Assembly (NCBI GenBank): GCA_016280485.1
Contig: JAEEGU010000165.1
Span: 1-8,945, forward strand
Reading direction: 5' to 3'
Length of the DNA: 8,945 nucleotides
Source: Bacillota bacterium
GTDB lineage: Bacteria > Bacillota > Clostridia > Peptostreptococcales > Anaerovoracaceae
Shown here: in pieces, positions 1-7,405 of the stretch
Position numbering within the stretch: position 1 is the first letter of the stretch
Layout of the letters: each line of letters starts with the position of its first letter
Notes under the pieces: model-generated
What the model was told of the DNA's origin: nothing
Databases searched by the model: none
Seen by the model: the letters and a program-made list of their open reading frames with translations, nothing else
Made by a program: the position numbers and the translations under genes

Positions 1-509
1 CGGGCATGTGGGAGAGAACAATCTCGTGCGGCTCGCTGTCAAAGACTTACTCGATGACGGGCTGGAGGCTGGGCTACACCATCGCGCCGGAGGCCATAAC
101 CGAGACCATAAAGAAGGTCCACGACTTCCTGACGATTTCTGCGAGCGGGCCGATGCAAGAAGCAGCGGTCGTTGGGCTTCGCTTCGGCGACGACTATTAT
201 CGCGAATTCCTCGAAGCCTACGCCAAGAGGCGCAAGTTCTTCCTGGACGGCCTCGACCGTATAGGCATCGACCATACCAATCCGGAGGGCGCGTATTACA
301 TACTGCTCGACATTTCAAAGTATGGCTATGACAATGACCTTGAGTTTTGCGAGGACCTCGCGCAAAAGGTCGGCATAGGTGCTGTGCCGGGCTCAAGCTT
401 TTTCCGCGAGCCTGTGAACCACCTCATACGCCTGCACTTTGCAAAATCCGAAGCGGTCCTCACAGACGCGCTTAACAGGCTCGAGAACATAAACAGAATG
501 CAGCGATAA
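1..509 (+). CDS. Class I/II PLP-dependent aminotransferase, C-terminal part (5' end outside window)
   Basis: This is the C-terminal ~169 residues of a fold-type I aminotransferase, which moves an amino group between an amino acid and a 2-oxo acid using pyridoxal phosphate in the cytoplasm. The frame is open from base 3 to a TAA at 507-509, so the gene starts before the window. The key motif is SLSKTYSMTGWRLGY: its lysine, encoded at 42-44, is the expected Schiff-base lysine, and the TGWRxGY run is the usual continuation. Further on, PEGAYYILLDIS and the arginine in HLIRLHFA match the small-domain region where such enzymes bind the substrate carboxylate. Substrate cannot be assigned; aspartate/aromatic-type enzymes of the PatA/AspC family are the nearest type by eye. 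The gene is convergent with the methyltransferase and ends just before a shared terminator. It is probably a neighbouring metabolic gene unrelated to the peptide system. Confidence 0.93.
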   Translation, partial: GMWERTISCGSLSKTYSMTGWRLGYTIAPEAITETIKKVHDFLTISASGPMQEAAVVGLRFGDDYYREFLEAYAKRRKFFLDGLDRIGIDHTNPEGAYYILLDISKYGYDNDLEFCEDLAQKVGIGAVPGSSFFREPVNHLIRLHFAKSEAVLTDALNRLENINRMQR

Positions 510-510
510 A

Positions 511-541
511 AAACGCCCGCGGGTTAACCCCGCAGGCGTTT
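511..541. terminator. Bidirectional rho-independent terminator between convergent genes
   Basis: AAACGCC (511-517) pairs with GGCGTTT (535-541). After one C/A mismatch, GCGGG (519-523) pairs with CCCGC (529-533) around a 5-nt loop. For minus-strand transcripts the hairpin is followed by a run of six T (GTTTTTTATC), a strong end for the exporter-lipoprotein-methylase transcript. The plus-strand side has a weaker T-rich tail (TTTCGCTTATTT) and can serve the aminotransferase, whose stop codon is 2 nt away. Confidence 0.85.
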
Positions 542-557
542 CGCTTATTTCGCATTA

Positions 558-1664
558 TTATACAATATTCTTTTTTACCAGATAAAGATATTCCTTTACA
601 TGTATATCTCTGCCCTTTAGGTTTCTGGAGGCTCTGAAGGTGTTGTATTTCGTGTCGAAAACCCTGACATCTCCAAGACCCGACAAAAGCCCTACCATTT
701 CCTCCTTTGAAATAAAGCCGTCGCTGCTGAACGAAATCAGGAGATACTTCGCTTTGAGGCTCTCGCACAGCTCCCCCATGCTTTCAAAGGCGGTTTTTTT
801 ATTGTTATAATCGGAAGAGTTCCAGCCTCTCGGAATTCCCGACACCCTGCTGACCTCTGCCGGCCTTTCGTAGTTGTTAATCAGGTTCAGCATAAAGTAA
901 TTCGACCCGTAAGGGTGCTGGTTGTACGGCGGATCCATGTATACAAGGTCAAGCTCCGGAAGATTGTGCGCAAGCTTATTGGCATCCTCCTTGTATATAT
1001 TGACATCACAGGAGAAGTTGCTGAATATAGGCTTGCACAGGCTGATGTCCGCCATTATTCGCGTAAGAGCGTTACGCCCGTTGCCGCCGAACTGGCCTAT
1101 GCCCGTTTCTGAGTTTTTGTAAAAGCCCTTGAACACGCCGCCGGTGTTTGTGTGGACCGACGCCTCGTAAAGAAGCGGCGCCAGCAGCAGCGTTTTGTAC
1201 GGACCGGGGATTTCTTCAATCAGCTGCCTCGCGGTATCAATGTACATCGCGTTTCTCGTGGTATAAAAGACCCTTTCGCCCTTTTTGATATCCTCATCAT
1301 CCACAGGCGCGTACATTTCAGAGATAAAGCCCTTACGAAGAGGCTCATTTTCAAGAGTCCTAACAACCTCGTCAAAATACCCGTCAAGCTTATCAAAATC
1401 GATATCGCCTGCGTTTGAAAGGTAGCAGGCATTCACTGTCTCGCAGTAATCCTCAAGATCGTTGACATACAGGGTATTTGAATACCTCTTCAAAAACCTT
1501 GCGACAATGCCTGAGCCGGAAAACAAATCCGCCGCACTAAGTCGCTCTTTCCCCATTTCCGCGCGCACCTCATCTACCGCCGTACCTATAAACGGCAAAA
1601 GCGCCCTTTTATTTCCGATGTATGTTATTATCTGTTCCGTCAAAAAACGGGGGTTTTCCGCCAT
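558..1664 (-). CDS. D12-class adenine-N6 DNA methyltransferase
   Basis: This 368-residue protein transfers a methyl group from S-adenosylmethionine to adenine N6 in DNA. From the ATG at 1664 it shows YIGNKR (residues 15-20), the opening motif of D12/Dam-like enzymes, the SAM-binding DLFSGSG (46-52), and the catalytic DPPYN (244-248) followed by HPYGSNYFMLN. Motif order I before IV and the length fit the family. The recognition site cannot be read from the sequence. The start is ambiguous: the ATG at 1664 overlaps the TGA of the upstream lipoprotein gene as TGATG, while a GTG one codon earlier (1667) lies closer to GGAGG at 1682-1678. Either way it appears translationally coupled to the lipoprotein gene. 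No partner restriction enzyme is in the window. It may be a solitary methylase, a modification partner of a distant nuclease, or a passenger in the operon. Confidence 0.9.
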   Translation of the reverse strand: MAENPRFLTEQIITYIGNKRALLPFIGTAVDEVRAEMGKERLSAADLFSGSGIVARFLKRYSNTLYVNDLEDYCETVNACYLSNAGDIDFDKLDGYFDEVVRTLENEPLRKGFISEMYAPVDDEDIKKGERVFYTTRNAMYIDTARQLIEEIPGPYKTLLLAPLLYEASVHTNTGGVFKGFYKNSETGIGQFGGNGRNALTRIMADISLCKPIFSNFSCDVNIYKEDANKLAHNLPELDLVYMDPPYNQHPYGSNYFMLNLINNYERPAEVSRVSGIPRGWNSSDYNNKKTAFESMGELCESLKAKYLLISFSSDGFISKEEMVGLLSGLGDVRVFDTKYNTFRASRNLKGRDIHVKEYLYLVKKNIV

Positions 1665-2557
1665 CACTGCGCATTACCCTCCGCGTCATAGGAAACGTTT
1701 GCGGCAGTGTCTATGCCTGCAAGCTCCTGAGCTTCGGTATACCATTTCACATAATAAGCATTTTCGTTTGCTTTTTTAAGGCACGCATTGATTTTTTCGG
1801 TCAATTCATCATTGCCCTTTTGAATGAGCACCACGTTGTTCGCCGTCTGCACGGCTATGGTAAACTCAAAGCCAGAAAGCGCGAGGCTGTCATAATTTGC
1901 AACAACTGCCCTGCCATATCCGCGTGCTACCGCAAGGCCGTCAATTTCGCCGTTTAAGAGCGCATTTAAAGCATCGTCCAAACTGCCGAACTCCACAATC
2001 TCCGTGCTTTCAGGCAGCTGGTTCTGAGCGAGGCTAAGCTGCATTGAAGCTGTCTGCGCGCCGATTTTGAGCCCTGCATAGTCCTCAGCTTCTGTAAGCT
2101 GTCCGACCTTGTCTGCCGGAATGACTATTGACTGTGCGACTTCGTTTTCACCGGCATAATAGTGGTCGGAAAGGTTGAATCTTTCGGCTCTCTCCGGAGT
2201 GAAGGAATAGCCGGAAAGCGAAATGTCTACGTCTCCGTTTGCAACGGCATCCTGGCAGGCTTCAAAGCCCATAGGCACCAGCACCAGCTCCATACCAAGC
2301 TCATCTGCGATGAAGTTGGCGAGTGTTATGTCAAAGCCCACATACTGCTCCGGCCCGGTTTTTGAAGTATCCACAAACTCCATCGGCGAGAAGTCAGGCG
2401 AAAAAGCTACCGTAAGCGTTGGTTTTGCGGCATCGGCAGAGTCACCGGCACCGCTATCCGAACTGCTGCAGGCCGTAAGACCTAACATGCAGCCTAAACT
2501 TAAGATAAGGGAAAGCACCACCGCGAGGGCTTTTTTTAATTTTTTGTTTTTCATCAT
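1664..2557 (-). CDS. Family 3 extracellular solute-binding lipoprotein, no permease nearby
   Basis: This is a 297-residue periplasmic-type binding protein of the polar amino acid family (SBP family 3), anchored outside the membrane by lipid. A basic start (KNKKLKK) leads into a hydrophobic stretch and the lipobox LTAC, with Cys30 the predicted lipidated residue, followed by a Ser/Asp-rich linker. Family hallmarks are YVGFDITLANFIADELGM in lobe 1 and TPERAERF, whose arginine (R123) normally holds the ligand carboxylate. In the second lobe the usual IDALIVDEAV-type segment reads IDGLAVARGYG, so the Asp that normally contacts the ligand amino group appears to be Ala211. The start at the ATGATG (2557/2554) is chosen because AAAGGA at 2569-2564 lies 6-9 nt upstream; an in-frame ATG at 2584 would put that RBS inside the gene. 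It begins 32 nt after the second exporter gene and overlaps the methylase gene. With no permease or ATPase beside it, a sensing, scavenging or immunity role is possible but unproven. Confidence 0.9.
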   Translation of the reverse strand: MMKNKKLKKALAVVLSLILSLGCMLGLTACSSSDSGAGDSADAAKPTLTVAFSPDFSPMEFVDTSKTGPEQYVGFDITLANFIADELGMELVLVPMGFEACQDAVANGDVDISLSGYSFTPERAERFNLSDHYYAGENEVAQSIVIPADKVGQLTEAEDYAGLKIGAQTASMQLSLAQNQLPESTEIVEFGSLDDALNALLNGEIDGLAVARGYGRAVVANYDSLALSGFEFTIAVQTANNVVLIQKGNDELTEKINACLKKANENAYYVKWYTEAQELAGIDTAANVSYDAEGNAQ

Positions 2558-2589
2558 CAAGCTTCCTTTCTGTAGCATATTCACACCGT

Positions 2590-4770
2590 TTATTCCACCT
2601 GCTGGCGTTTTACCAAATCGGCGAAAAAGCCGTTCTTTTGAATAAGCTCGTCATAGGTTCCGTCCTCCACTATCTTTCCACCGTCGAGTACGATGATTCT
2701 GTCGCAATTTTTGATTGTGGAAAGTCTGTGCGCAATTACCACTCTGGTGCATTTCAGCGAATCGAGCGATTCCGAAACCTGCTTTTGCGTTATGTTGTCG
2801 AGAGCGCTGGTCGCCTCGTCGAACATCAGAATTTTTGGCTTTGGCGCTATGGCGCGGGCTATCATCAGCCTCTGCCTCTGGCCACCGGATATGCCGCCCA
2901 TTCCTTCGCCGATTATGGTGAACATGTTCATCGGCATACGGCGGATATCCTCCGCAACCCCGGCCATCTCAGCAGCCTCCCATGCATCATCAAGGGTAAG
3001 CTGCGGCGCGGAAATAACTATATTCGAGTAAATATCACCCAAAAAGAGTGCGCTGTTCTGCATCACGGTTCCTATCTTGCTGCGGAGCGACTTTAGGTCG
3101 ATGTGATTAAGATCGCGCCCGTCATAGTAAACCGCACCCTTCTGCGGCTTCTCAAAGCCCAGCATAATTCGCATAAGCGTGCTCTTGCCACAGCCTGTCT
3201 TGCCGGTTATGGCAACATACTGGCCCGGCCTAATCTTCAGGCTTATGTCGTCTATCACAGGCGGCATGTCTTCGCTGTAGCGGAAGGTAACATTGTTAAG
3301 CTCTATGCCTCCCGAAAGCCTTTCGATCACAGGCTTGTCCTCTGCAATCTCAGGCTCTGCCTCCAAAATCGGGCGGAGAAGCTCAAAGGTCGGCGCTATC
3401 ATCGCGGCCGGTTCTATCATCGGCACAAGCGCGGTAAAGGCACCGTTTACAATGGCAAATGCCGCATTAAACGCATAGTACTGCGCCACATCTATGTTTG
3501 CCTTTAGTGCAAGGAAATAGATAATCATCGTACCTGTCAGCGATATTGCAGTTATCACTGCAGGGAACACCTTTACAAACATTGGCGGATCGTACTGCAG
3601 CGCGGACTGAGGCGCATAGGCGTTTGCCCATTTTGAAAATGCACGGCGTTCCGCACCCGCAAGCTTTATCTTTTCAACGCCCGTAATCAGTGAATACGAA
3701 AGACCGCCGGTCTTTGCTGCAAGCTCCATCTGCGTCCTGTTCACCCTCGAGCGGATGACAAGAGCCGCAACCAGCACAATAAGCTGAAGCGCCGCAACCA
3801 CAAACGCAGGGAAAGCCAGCGTCGGGGCAAAGGATTTTATCTGAACTATATAGATGAACGAAAACAGCGCTGTCGTAAAGCAGGTTATACAAAGGCTCAG
3901 TATCTCGTAAACCAGAACACTGACATTCTGCACGCGGCTTGCCAGATCGCCCGCGGAATACTTTGTAAAGAACGAGCTTGGCAGCGTCAGAATCCTCATC
4001 ATAATTGCCGACTCTATATTAATGTTAAAGCTTTGCGTCATCCTGTGCAGGAAAAGCTCCTGAACCGTTCCAAACAGCAGGCTCGAAACGGATACACATA
4101 CCAGGAATACCGCTATCGCCAGCAGCGCCGAAACGCTTTTCATCGCAACGATGTCCGAAAACAGGATGCTGTTTATCCAAGGAACCAAAAGCCCCACGCA
4201 GGCTGCAATCAGAGCAAAGCCGAAATATCCCGCAATGCTCGGGCGGTCGATGCTTGCAAATATATAGTTATAAAGGTCTCTAAGCGTAAGTGCCCTTGTC
4301 GGCAGAGGCTTGTAGAAAACGAAGGCCTCGCCCGAGAAAAGCTTTTCCGAAGCGGCGCTCAGCTTTGTCATTTTGCCTGTCTTTGGATCGAGGTATCTGT
4401 AGCCGCTTGCCCCGATTGGGATCAGTGCCACCGGCTTTCCGCTGTCCGCAAAGGTGGTCAGCATCGCACCGGAAGCATCCTTCCTGAAGCCTTCCTTTAG
4501 CGTCGCAACCCTTGTCATAATTCCGTAAGGCCTGAGGAGGTACTCGAGCACCTCCTCGATGGTCGTGAGGCGATCCGGCACTTCTCTTACCTTTATGTGA
4601 TAGTACTTCAGTATGGCGCCGATTGCGTCAGTAGCCTGCTCTCGCTCGTTTTGCAGCGCAGAGGAAAGCCTCCGTCCCATGACGGAGCCCGCAATCCTGA
4701 GGCACGAATCCTCGAAGGCCTGTATATCGTTGTTTTTTCGCAGTTCTATCTGCTCTTCAAACCAGCTCAA
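2590..4770 (-). CDS. NHLP-type peptide ABC exporter half, ATP-binding protein without active peptidase
   Basis: This 726-residue half-transporter is the second ABC subunit typical of NHLP/Nif11-leader peptide export systems and probably forms a heterodimer with the C39 exporter encoded just upstream. Residues 1 to ~160 form a soluble N-terminal domain without the Cys/His pair of a C39 peptidase; the segment around 95-135 (DASGAMLTTFADSGKPVALI, then DPKTG) resembles the conserved N-terminal region of that family. Membrane segments span about 178-455. The nucleotide-binding domain has Walker A GKTGCGKST (523-531), signature ISGGQ (627-631), Walker B ILMFDE (647-652) and switch His681, all intact, so it should bind and hydrolyse ATP. 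The start is a TTG at 4770, chosen because AAAGGAG lies 9 nt upstream (4786-4780); there is no suitable ATG. It starts 21 nt after the stop of the peptidase exporter gene. The substrate is inferred to be the two precursor peptides at 7406-7603 and 8176-8358. Confidence 0.93.
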   Translation of the reverse strand: MSWFEEQIELRKNNDIQAFEDSCLRIAGSVMGRRLSSALQNEREQATDAIGAILKYYHIKVREVPDRLTTIEEVLEYLLRPYGIMTRVATLKEGFRKDASGAMLTTFADSGKPVALIPIGASGYRYLDPKTGKMTKLSAASEKLFSGEAFVFYKPLPTRALTLRDLYNYIFASIDRPSIAGYFGFALIAACVGLLVPWINSILFSDIVAMKSVSALLAIAVFLVCVSVSSLLFGTVQELFLHRMTQSFNINIESAIMMRILTLPSSFFTKYSAGDLASRVQNVSVLVYEILSLCITCFTTALFSFIYIVQIKSFAPTLAFPAFVVAALQLIVLVAALVIRSRVNRTQMELAAKTGGLSYSLITGVEKIKLAGAERRAFSKWANAYAPQSALQYDPPMFVKVFPAVITAISLTGTMIIYFLALKANIDVAQYYAFNAAFAIVNGAFTALVPMIEPAAMIAPTFELLRPILEAEPEIAEDKPVIERLSGGIELNNVTFRYSEDMPPVIDDISLKIRPGQYVAITGKTGCGKSTLMRIMLGFEKPQKGAVYYDGRDLNHIDLKSLRSKIGTVMQNSALFLGDIYSNIVISAPQLTLDDAWEAAEMAGVAEDIRRMPMNMFTIIGEGMGGISGGQRQRLMIARAIAPKPKILMFDEATSALDNITQKQVSESLDSLKCTRVVIAHRLSTIKNCDRIIVLDGGKIVEDGTYDELIQKNGFFADLVKRQQVE

Positions 4771-4791
4771 TATTTTTATCTCCTTTGGGAC

Positions 4792-6984
4792 CTACTCGTT
4801 TGTAACCAGCTTTGCGTAAAGGCCATCGCTTTGCATCAGCTCATCGTGCGTTCCGCGTTCGACGACCCTTCCTCTGTCGAGCACGATTATCTCGTCGCAG
4901 TCTCGGATGGTTGAAAGTCTGTGCGCCACAACCACCGTAGTGATGCCTCTGTTTTTGATGGAAGAAACCACATCAAACTCGGTCTTGGCGTCGAGCGCAC
5001 TCGTCGCTTCGTCCATTATAACCAGCGTAGGGTCCTGTGCAAGCACACGCGCTATCTCTATTCTCTGCCTCTGGCCACCCGAAAAGTCGAGTCCGCCCTC
5101 GCGCAGGCAATAGGAATAGCCGCCTTCCCTTCGCATAATATCTTCGTGTATCTGCGCGTCTCTCGCGGCGAGAATCATTTCGAAATCCTCGATGGAACTG
5201 TCCCACATCTTTATATTGTTCGCTATCGTATCCTCGTACAGGGTGATGTCCTGGTTTACAACGGCCACAGAGCCGGTGAAAACGCTCCTGTCTATTTCGG
5301 TAATGCTTTTGCCGTCAAAGAGAATCTCCCCGGCCCACGGTTTGTAAAGACCGGAAATAAGGCGCGAAAGTGTGCTCTTGCCGCAGCCCGAACCACCGAC
5401 AAACGCAACGCTCTTCCCCGGTTCGAGGGTCAGGCTGAAATCCTCGATAAGAGGCGGCGAAAGTCTCGAATAGCCAAAGGTTACATTTTTAAGCTCGAGC
5501 CTTCCCGAAAGCTTGCCAAGAGGCTTGCCTTCCTCGGTCTTTGCGGCAGACTCGAAAAGCCTGTCCTTTGGATACTCCATCACATCGTCGATACGCTCCA
5601 TCTGCGTGCGCATCTCCTGAAGGCTCTGCCCTGCCGTAATCAGTGACTGCGCCGGAAGCAGGAACCGCGTGAGGAACCCCTGGAACGCCAGCACCATACC
5701 GGATGTGAACTCGCCCTTTATAATCAGGTAAACTCCCATCAAAAGCACTATGTCGTTCACAAGCTCCATAACGATTTGCGGCGCCTTGCCAAGTCCGGTG
5801 TTAAGCCCCGCGAACCTTACGCGCTGAGCATTGACGCTGGCCTCGTAGCCCGCCCACTTTGCGAAGAATCCGTTCTCAGCACCGCTGGATTTGATAGTCT
5901 CTATCATCTCGATGCCCGAAACCGTGCTCGAATAGAGCTTTGCCTCATCGCGCATCATGACGCGTGTGATGTTCACGCGCTTTGCGCTGATGTAGTATGC
6001 GATAAATACGTTAATAATAATCGAAATCAGGCCCACAGCCGTCATCGCCACCGAATAGCTCAGCATCACGCCGAGGTAGAACACCAGCATCGCGGTGTTT
6101 ATGACAAGCGGCGCAAAGGTGTTTACCAAAAGGTTTGCGATGTTCGCGTTGGCCATACGACGCTGCTCGAGGTCACCCACCATGCGCTGCGAGAAGAAAT
6201 TCATCGGAAGCTGTAGCACATGCCAGAAGTACGAAGTGTTGCCGACTGCCGCAAATTTGCCGCTTATACGGTAGGAATAGACTGCCGTAATCCACGCTGC
6301 GAGGATCTGCACAAGCGTCAGAGCCGCCAGCGCCGCCACGAAGTAGCCGACCAGCGCCGGGTTGCGCCCGCCGAGGAGCTCGTCCATAAAGAAGCGCGAA
6401 AAGCCCGCTGCAAAGATGACGCCGATGGATGCGACAGCCGTCGTTATTGCGACAAAGGCCGCCGCAGAGCCTGCCCCCTCCATACGCTTTTTTGCGAATG
6501 CAAGCATGCTCTTTGGGCTGCCTGAAGGCTCGAAGCCCTCGCCCGGCGTGATTATAATGCACACGCCCGTAAAGCCCTCGTCGAACTCTTTTTCGGTGAT
6601 GACAATGTTGCCTCTGGCGGGATCGTTTATGTAGACCTTGCCGTTTTTGAAGCCGCAAAGCACGATGAAGTGGTTGAACTCCCAGTGCACTATGCATGGG
6701 AATTTTGCGTTTGCCTTCAGCTGGTCGGGCTCGAAGCGGTAGCCGGTGGCGTTAAAGCCGTAAGCCCTTGCGGCTCTTGCAATGTTGCCCGCCTTGGCAC
6801 CGTCGCGCGAAACGTCGCAGTCTTCGCGGACCTGCTCGAGCGTTATCCACTTGTCGTAATAGGCCATGACCATTGTGAGGGATGCGGCGCCGCACTCGAG
6901 GGCTTCCATCTGCATTACGACGGGAACCTTTGCGACACCGGAGCTCAGCGGCTGTTTGATTTTTCTGCTGCTACTCTTTGCCAT
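4792..6984 (-). CDS. Peptidase-containing ABC exporter (C39 peptidase + TMD + NBD) of NHLP type
   Basis: This 730-residue membrane protein cuts leader peptides after a Gly-Gly motif and exports the core. The N-terminal C39 peptidase domain (about 1-130) has QMEALECGAAS, with Gln25 and catalytic Cys31, then His105 in FNHFIVL and Asp121 in NDPARG, so the catalytic site looks complete. A transmembrane domain follows (about 170-450). The ATPase domain has Walker A GGSGCGKST (530-538), signature FSGGQ (634-638), Walker B LVIMDE (654-659) and switch His688. Domain order and length match peptidase-containing exporters of NHLP bacteriocin systems. The ATG at 6984 is preceded by AGGTGA, and the stop codon of the small HlyD-like gene overlaps that RBS (TAGGTGA), so the two are probably translationally coupled. 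Two precursors with perfect Gly-Gly leaders are encoded upstream, which makes them the likely substrates. The nature of the mature peptides is not known. Confidence 0.96.
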   Translation of the reverse strand: MAKSSSRKIKQPLSSGVAKVPVVMQMEALECGAASLTMVMAYYDKWITLEQVREDCDVSRDGAKAGNIARAARAYGFNATGYRFEPDQLKANAKFPCIVHWEFNHFIVLCGFKNGKVYINDPARGNIVITEKEFDEGFTGVCIIITPGEGFEPSGSPKSMLAFAKKRMEGAGSAAAFVAITTAVASIGVIFAAGFSRFFMDELLGGRNPALVGYFVAALAALTLVQILAAWITAVYSYRISGKFAAVGNTSYFWHVLQLPMNFFSQRMVGDLEQRRMANANIANLLVNTFAPLVINTAMLVFYLGVMLSYSVAMTAVGLISIIINVFIAYYISAKRVNITRVMMRDEAKLYSSTVSGIEMIETIKSSGAENGFFAKWAGYEASVNAQRVRFAGLNTGLGKAPQIVMELVNDIVLLMGVYLIIKGEFTSGMVLAFQGFLTRFLLPAQSLITAGQSLQEMRTQMERIDDVMEYPKDRLFESAAKTEEGKPLGKLSGRLELKNVTFGYSRLSPPLIEDFSLTLEPGKSVAFVGGSGCGKSTLSRLISGLYKPWAGEILFDGKSITEIDRSVFTGSVAVVNQDITLYEDTIANNIKMWDSSIEDFEMILAARDAQIHEDIMRREGGYSYCLREGGLDFSGGQRQRIEIARVLAQDPTLVIMDEATSALDAKTEFDVVSSIKNRGITTVVVAHRLSTIRDCDEIIVLDRGRVVERGTHDELMQSDGLYAKLVTNE

Positions 6985-6992
6985 GAGGTCAC

Positions 6993-7229
6993 CTATTTGA
7001 TGATGTAGCTGATAGGCGCTACTTCCTTTACGCCGTCTTCGGTGTTAACCTGAATTGTACCAAATATCCCCCAGATAACGGCGCCTGCAATCAGCACTGC
7101 CGTTGCGATGAGAATCAGCCATACCGAAGGTGTGGTTACCTTTATGTAGTCGTCGAGCTGCTCGGGTGACGACACCCTGTCGATGCTCTTACTGCGAAAT
7201 ATCGATTTTTCCTGTTTTGTGTCCTGCAT
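6993..7229 (-). CDS. Minimal NHLP secretion protein: HlyD-type membrane anchor only (78 aa)
   Basis: This 78-residue protein matches the N-terminus of NHLP-system HlyD secretion proteins: IFRSKSIDRVSSPEQLDDYIKV is followed by TPSVW and one transmembrane helix (about residues 35-57) ending in WGIFGTI. Full-length relatives are several times longer and continue with coiled-coil, lipoyl-like and beta-barrel parts. Here the protein stops about 20 residues after the helix (APISYIIK, then TAG). The PCAT ATG follows 8 nt later, so no downstream remnant exists to be restored by a frameshift. The start at 7229 is supported by AGGAG (7240-7236) 6 nt upstream. It is the first gene after the promoter at 7316-7288. 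It could be a functional mini-subunit that helps assemble the exporter, or a decayed adaptor; the intact RBS, clean ORF and coupled spacing favour a kept gene. The topology (N-terminus inside, short tail outside) is inferred. Confidence 0.82.
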   Translation of the reverse strand: MQDTKQEKSIFRSKSIDRVSSPEQLDDYIKVTTPSVWLILIATAVLIAGAVIWGIFGTIQVNTEDGVKEVAPISYIIK

Positions 7230-7235
7230 AGGTTT

Positions 7236-7240
7236 CTCCT
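7236..7240 (-). promoter_or_regulatory. RBS of the HlyD-like gene
   Basis: AGGAG on the minus strand lies 6 nt before the ATG at 7229, which fixes the start of the first gene of the exporter operon. A small GC hairpin (CGCGC 7248-7252 with GCGCG 7258-7262, 5-nt loop) sits between the promoter and this RBS; it is too short to be called regulatory. Confidence 0.75.
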
Positions 7241-7287
7241 GTGTTAGCGCGCTGTCTGCGCGGTACTTTACATTGCTACATATTTAA

Positions 7288-7316
7288 ATTAAACACTGTA
7301 TCCCCCGCTTAGTCAA
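7288..7316 (-). promoter_or_regulatory. Sigma-70-type promoter of the exporter operon
   Basis: On the minus strand TTGACT (7316-7311) and TTTAAT (7293-7288) each match the -35 and -10 consensus at 5 of 6 positions and are exactly 17 nt apart. The promoter lies just downstream of the terminator of precursor 1 and about 58 nt before the HlyD-like ATG. The exporter genes therefore have their own start instead of depending on precursor transcription. Two GTGCAT/ATGCAT sites lie just upstream of the -35 box (7354-7359, 7334-7339). Confidence 0.72.
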
Positions 7317-7333
7317 GGGAATTGGGCAAAAGA

Positions 7334-7359
7334 ATGCATAAAATTGCGGAAAAATGCAC
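7334..7359. promoter_or_regulatory. Two GTGCAT-type sites upstream of the exporter promoter (possible operator)
   Basis: Read on the minus strand, GTGCAT (7359-7354) and ATGCAT (7339-7334) lie about 20 nt apart and end 18 nt above the -35 box. The same hexamer is the core of the motif repeated seven times in the divergent region at 7861-8059. Shared control by one DNA-binding protein is an inference; no regulator gene is visible here. Confidence 0.35.
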
Positions 7360-7360
7360 A

Positions 7361-7393
7361 AAAAAGAGGCGTGTTTCCTATGCGGAACACGCC
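7361..7393 (-). terminator. Rho-independent terminator of precursor gene 1
   Basis: GGCGTGTTTCC (7368-7378) pairs with GGAACACGCC (7384-7393), with one bulged T and a 5-nt loop. On the minus strand it is followed by CTCTTTTTTG, a good U-tract. It lies 12 nt beyond the stop codon of precursor 1 and separates that gene from the exporter promoter. The mirror-image copy is at 8386-8415. Confidence 0.83.
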
Positions 7394-7405
7394 CTCTGTT
7401 TATTC

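Noticed and set aside
2558..2584. Upstream ATG at 2584 as start of the solute-binding lipoprotein
   Set aside because: It would place the good RBS (2569-2564) inside the coding region and add nine residues before the signal peptide; the ATGATG at 2557/2554 fits better.
4033..4500. Plus-strand 155-codon frame opposite the second exporter gene
   Set aside because: It is antisense to conserved transporter sequence, Arg/Gln/Cys-rich, without RBS or recognisable domain.
6173..6697. Long 174-codon minus-strand frame within the C39 exporter gene
   Set aside because: It is out of frame with an unmistakable exporter gene whose peptidase motifs span the same bases; its Arg/His-rich composition is typical of a shadow frame.
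6985..7229. HlyD-like gene as a frameshifted pseudogene with its C-terminal part downstream
   Set aside because: Only 8 nt separate its stop codon from the exporter ATG, so there is no remaining C-terminal sequence in any frame.
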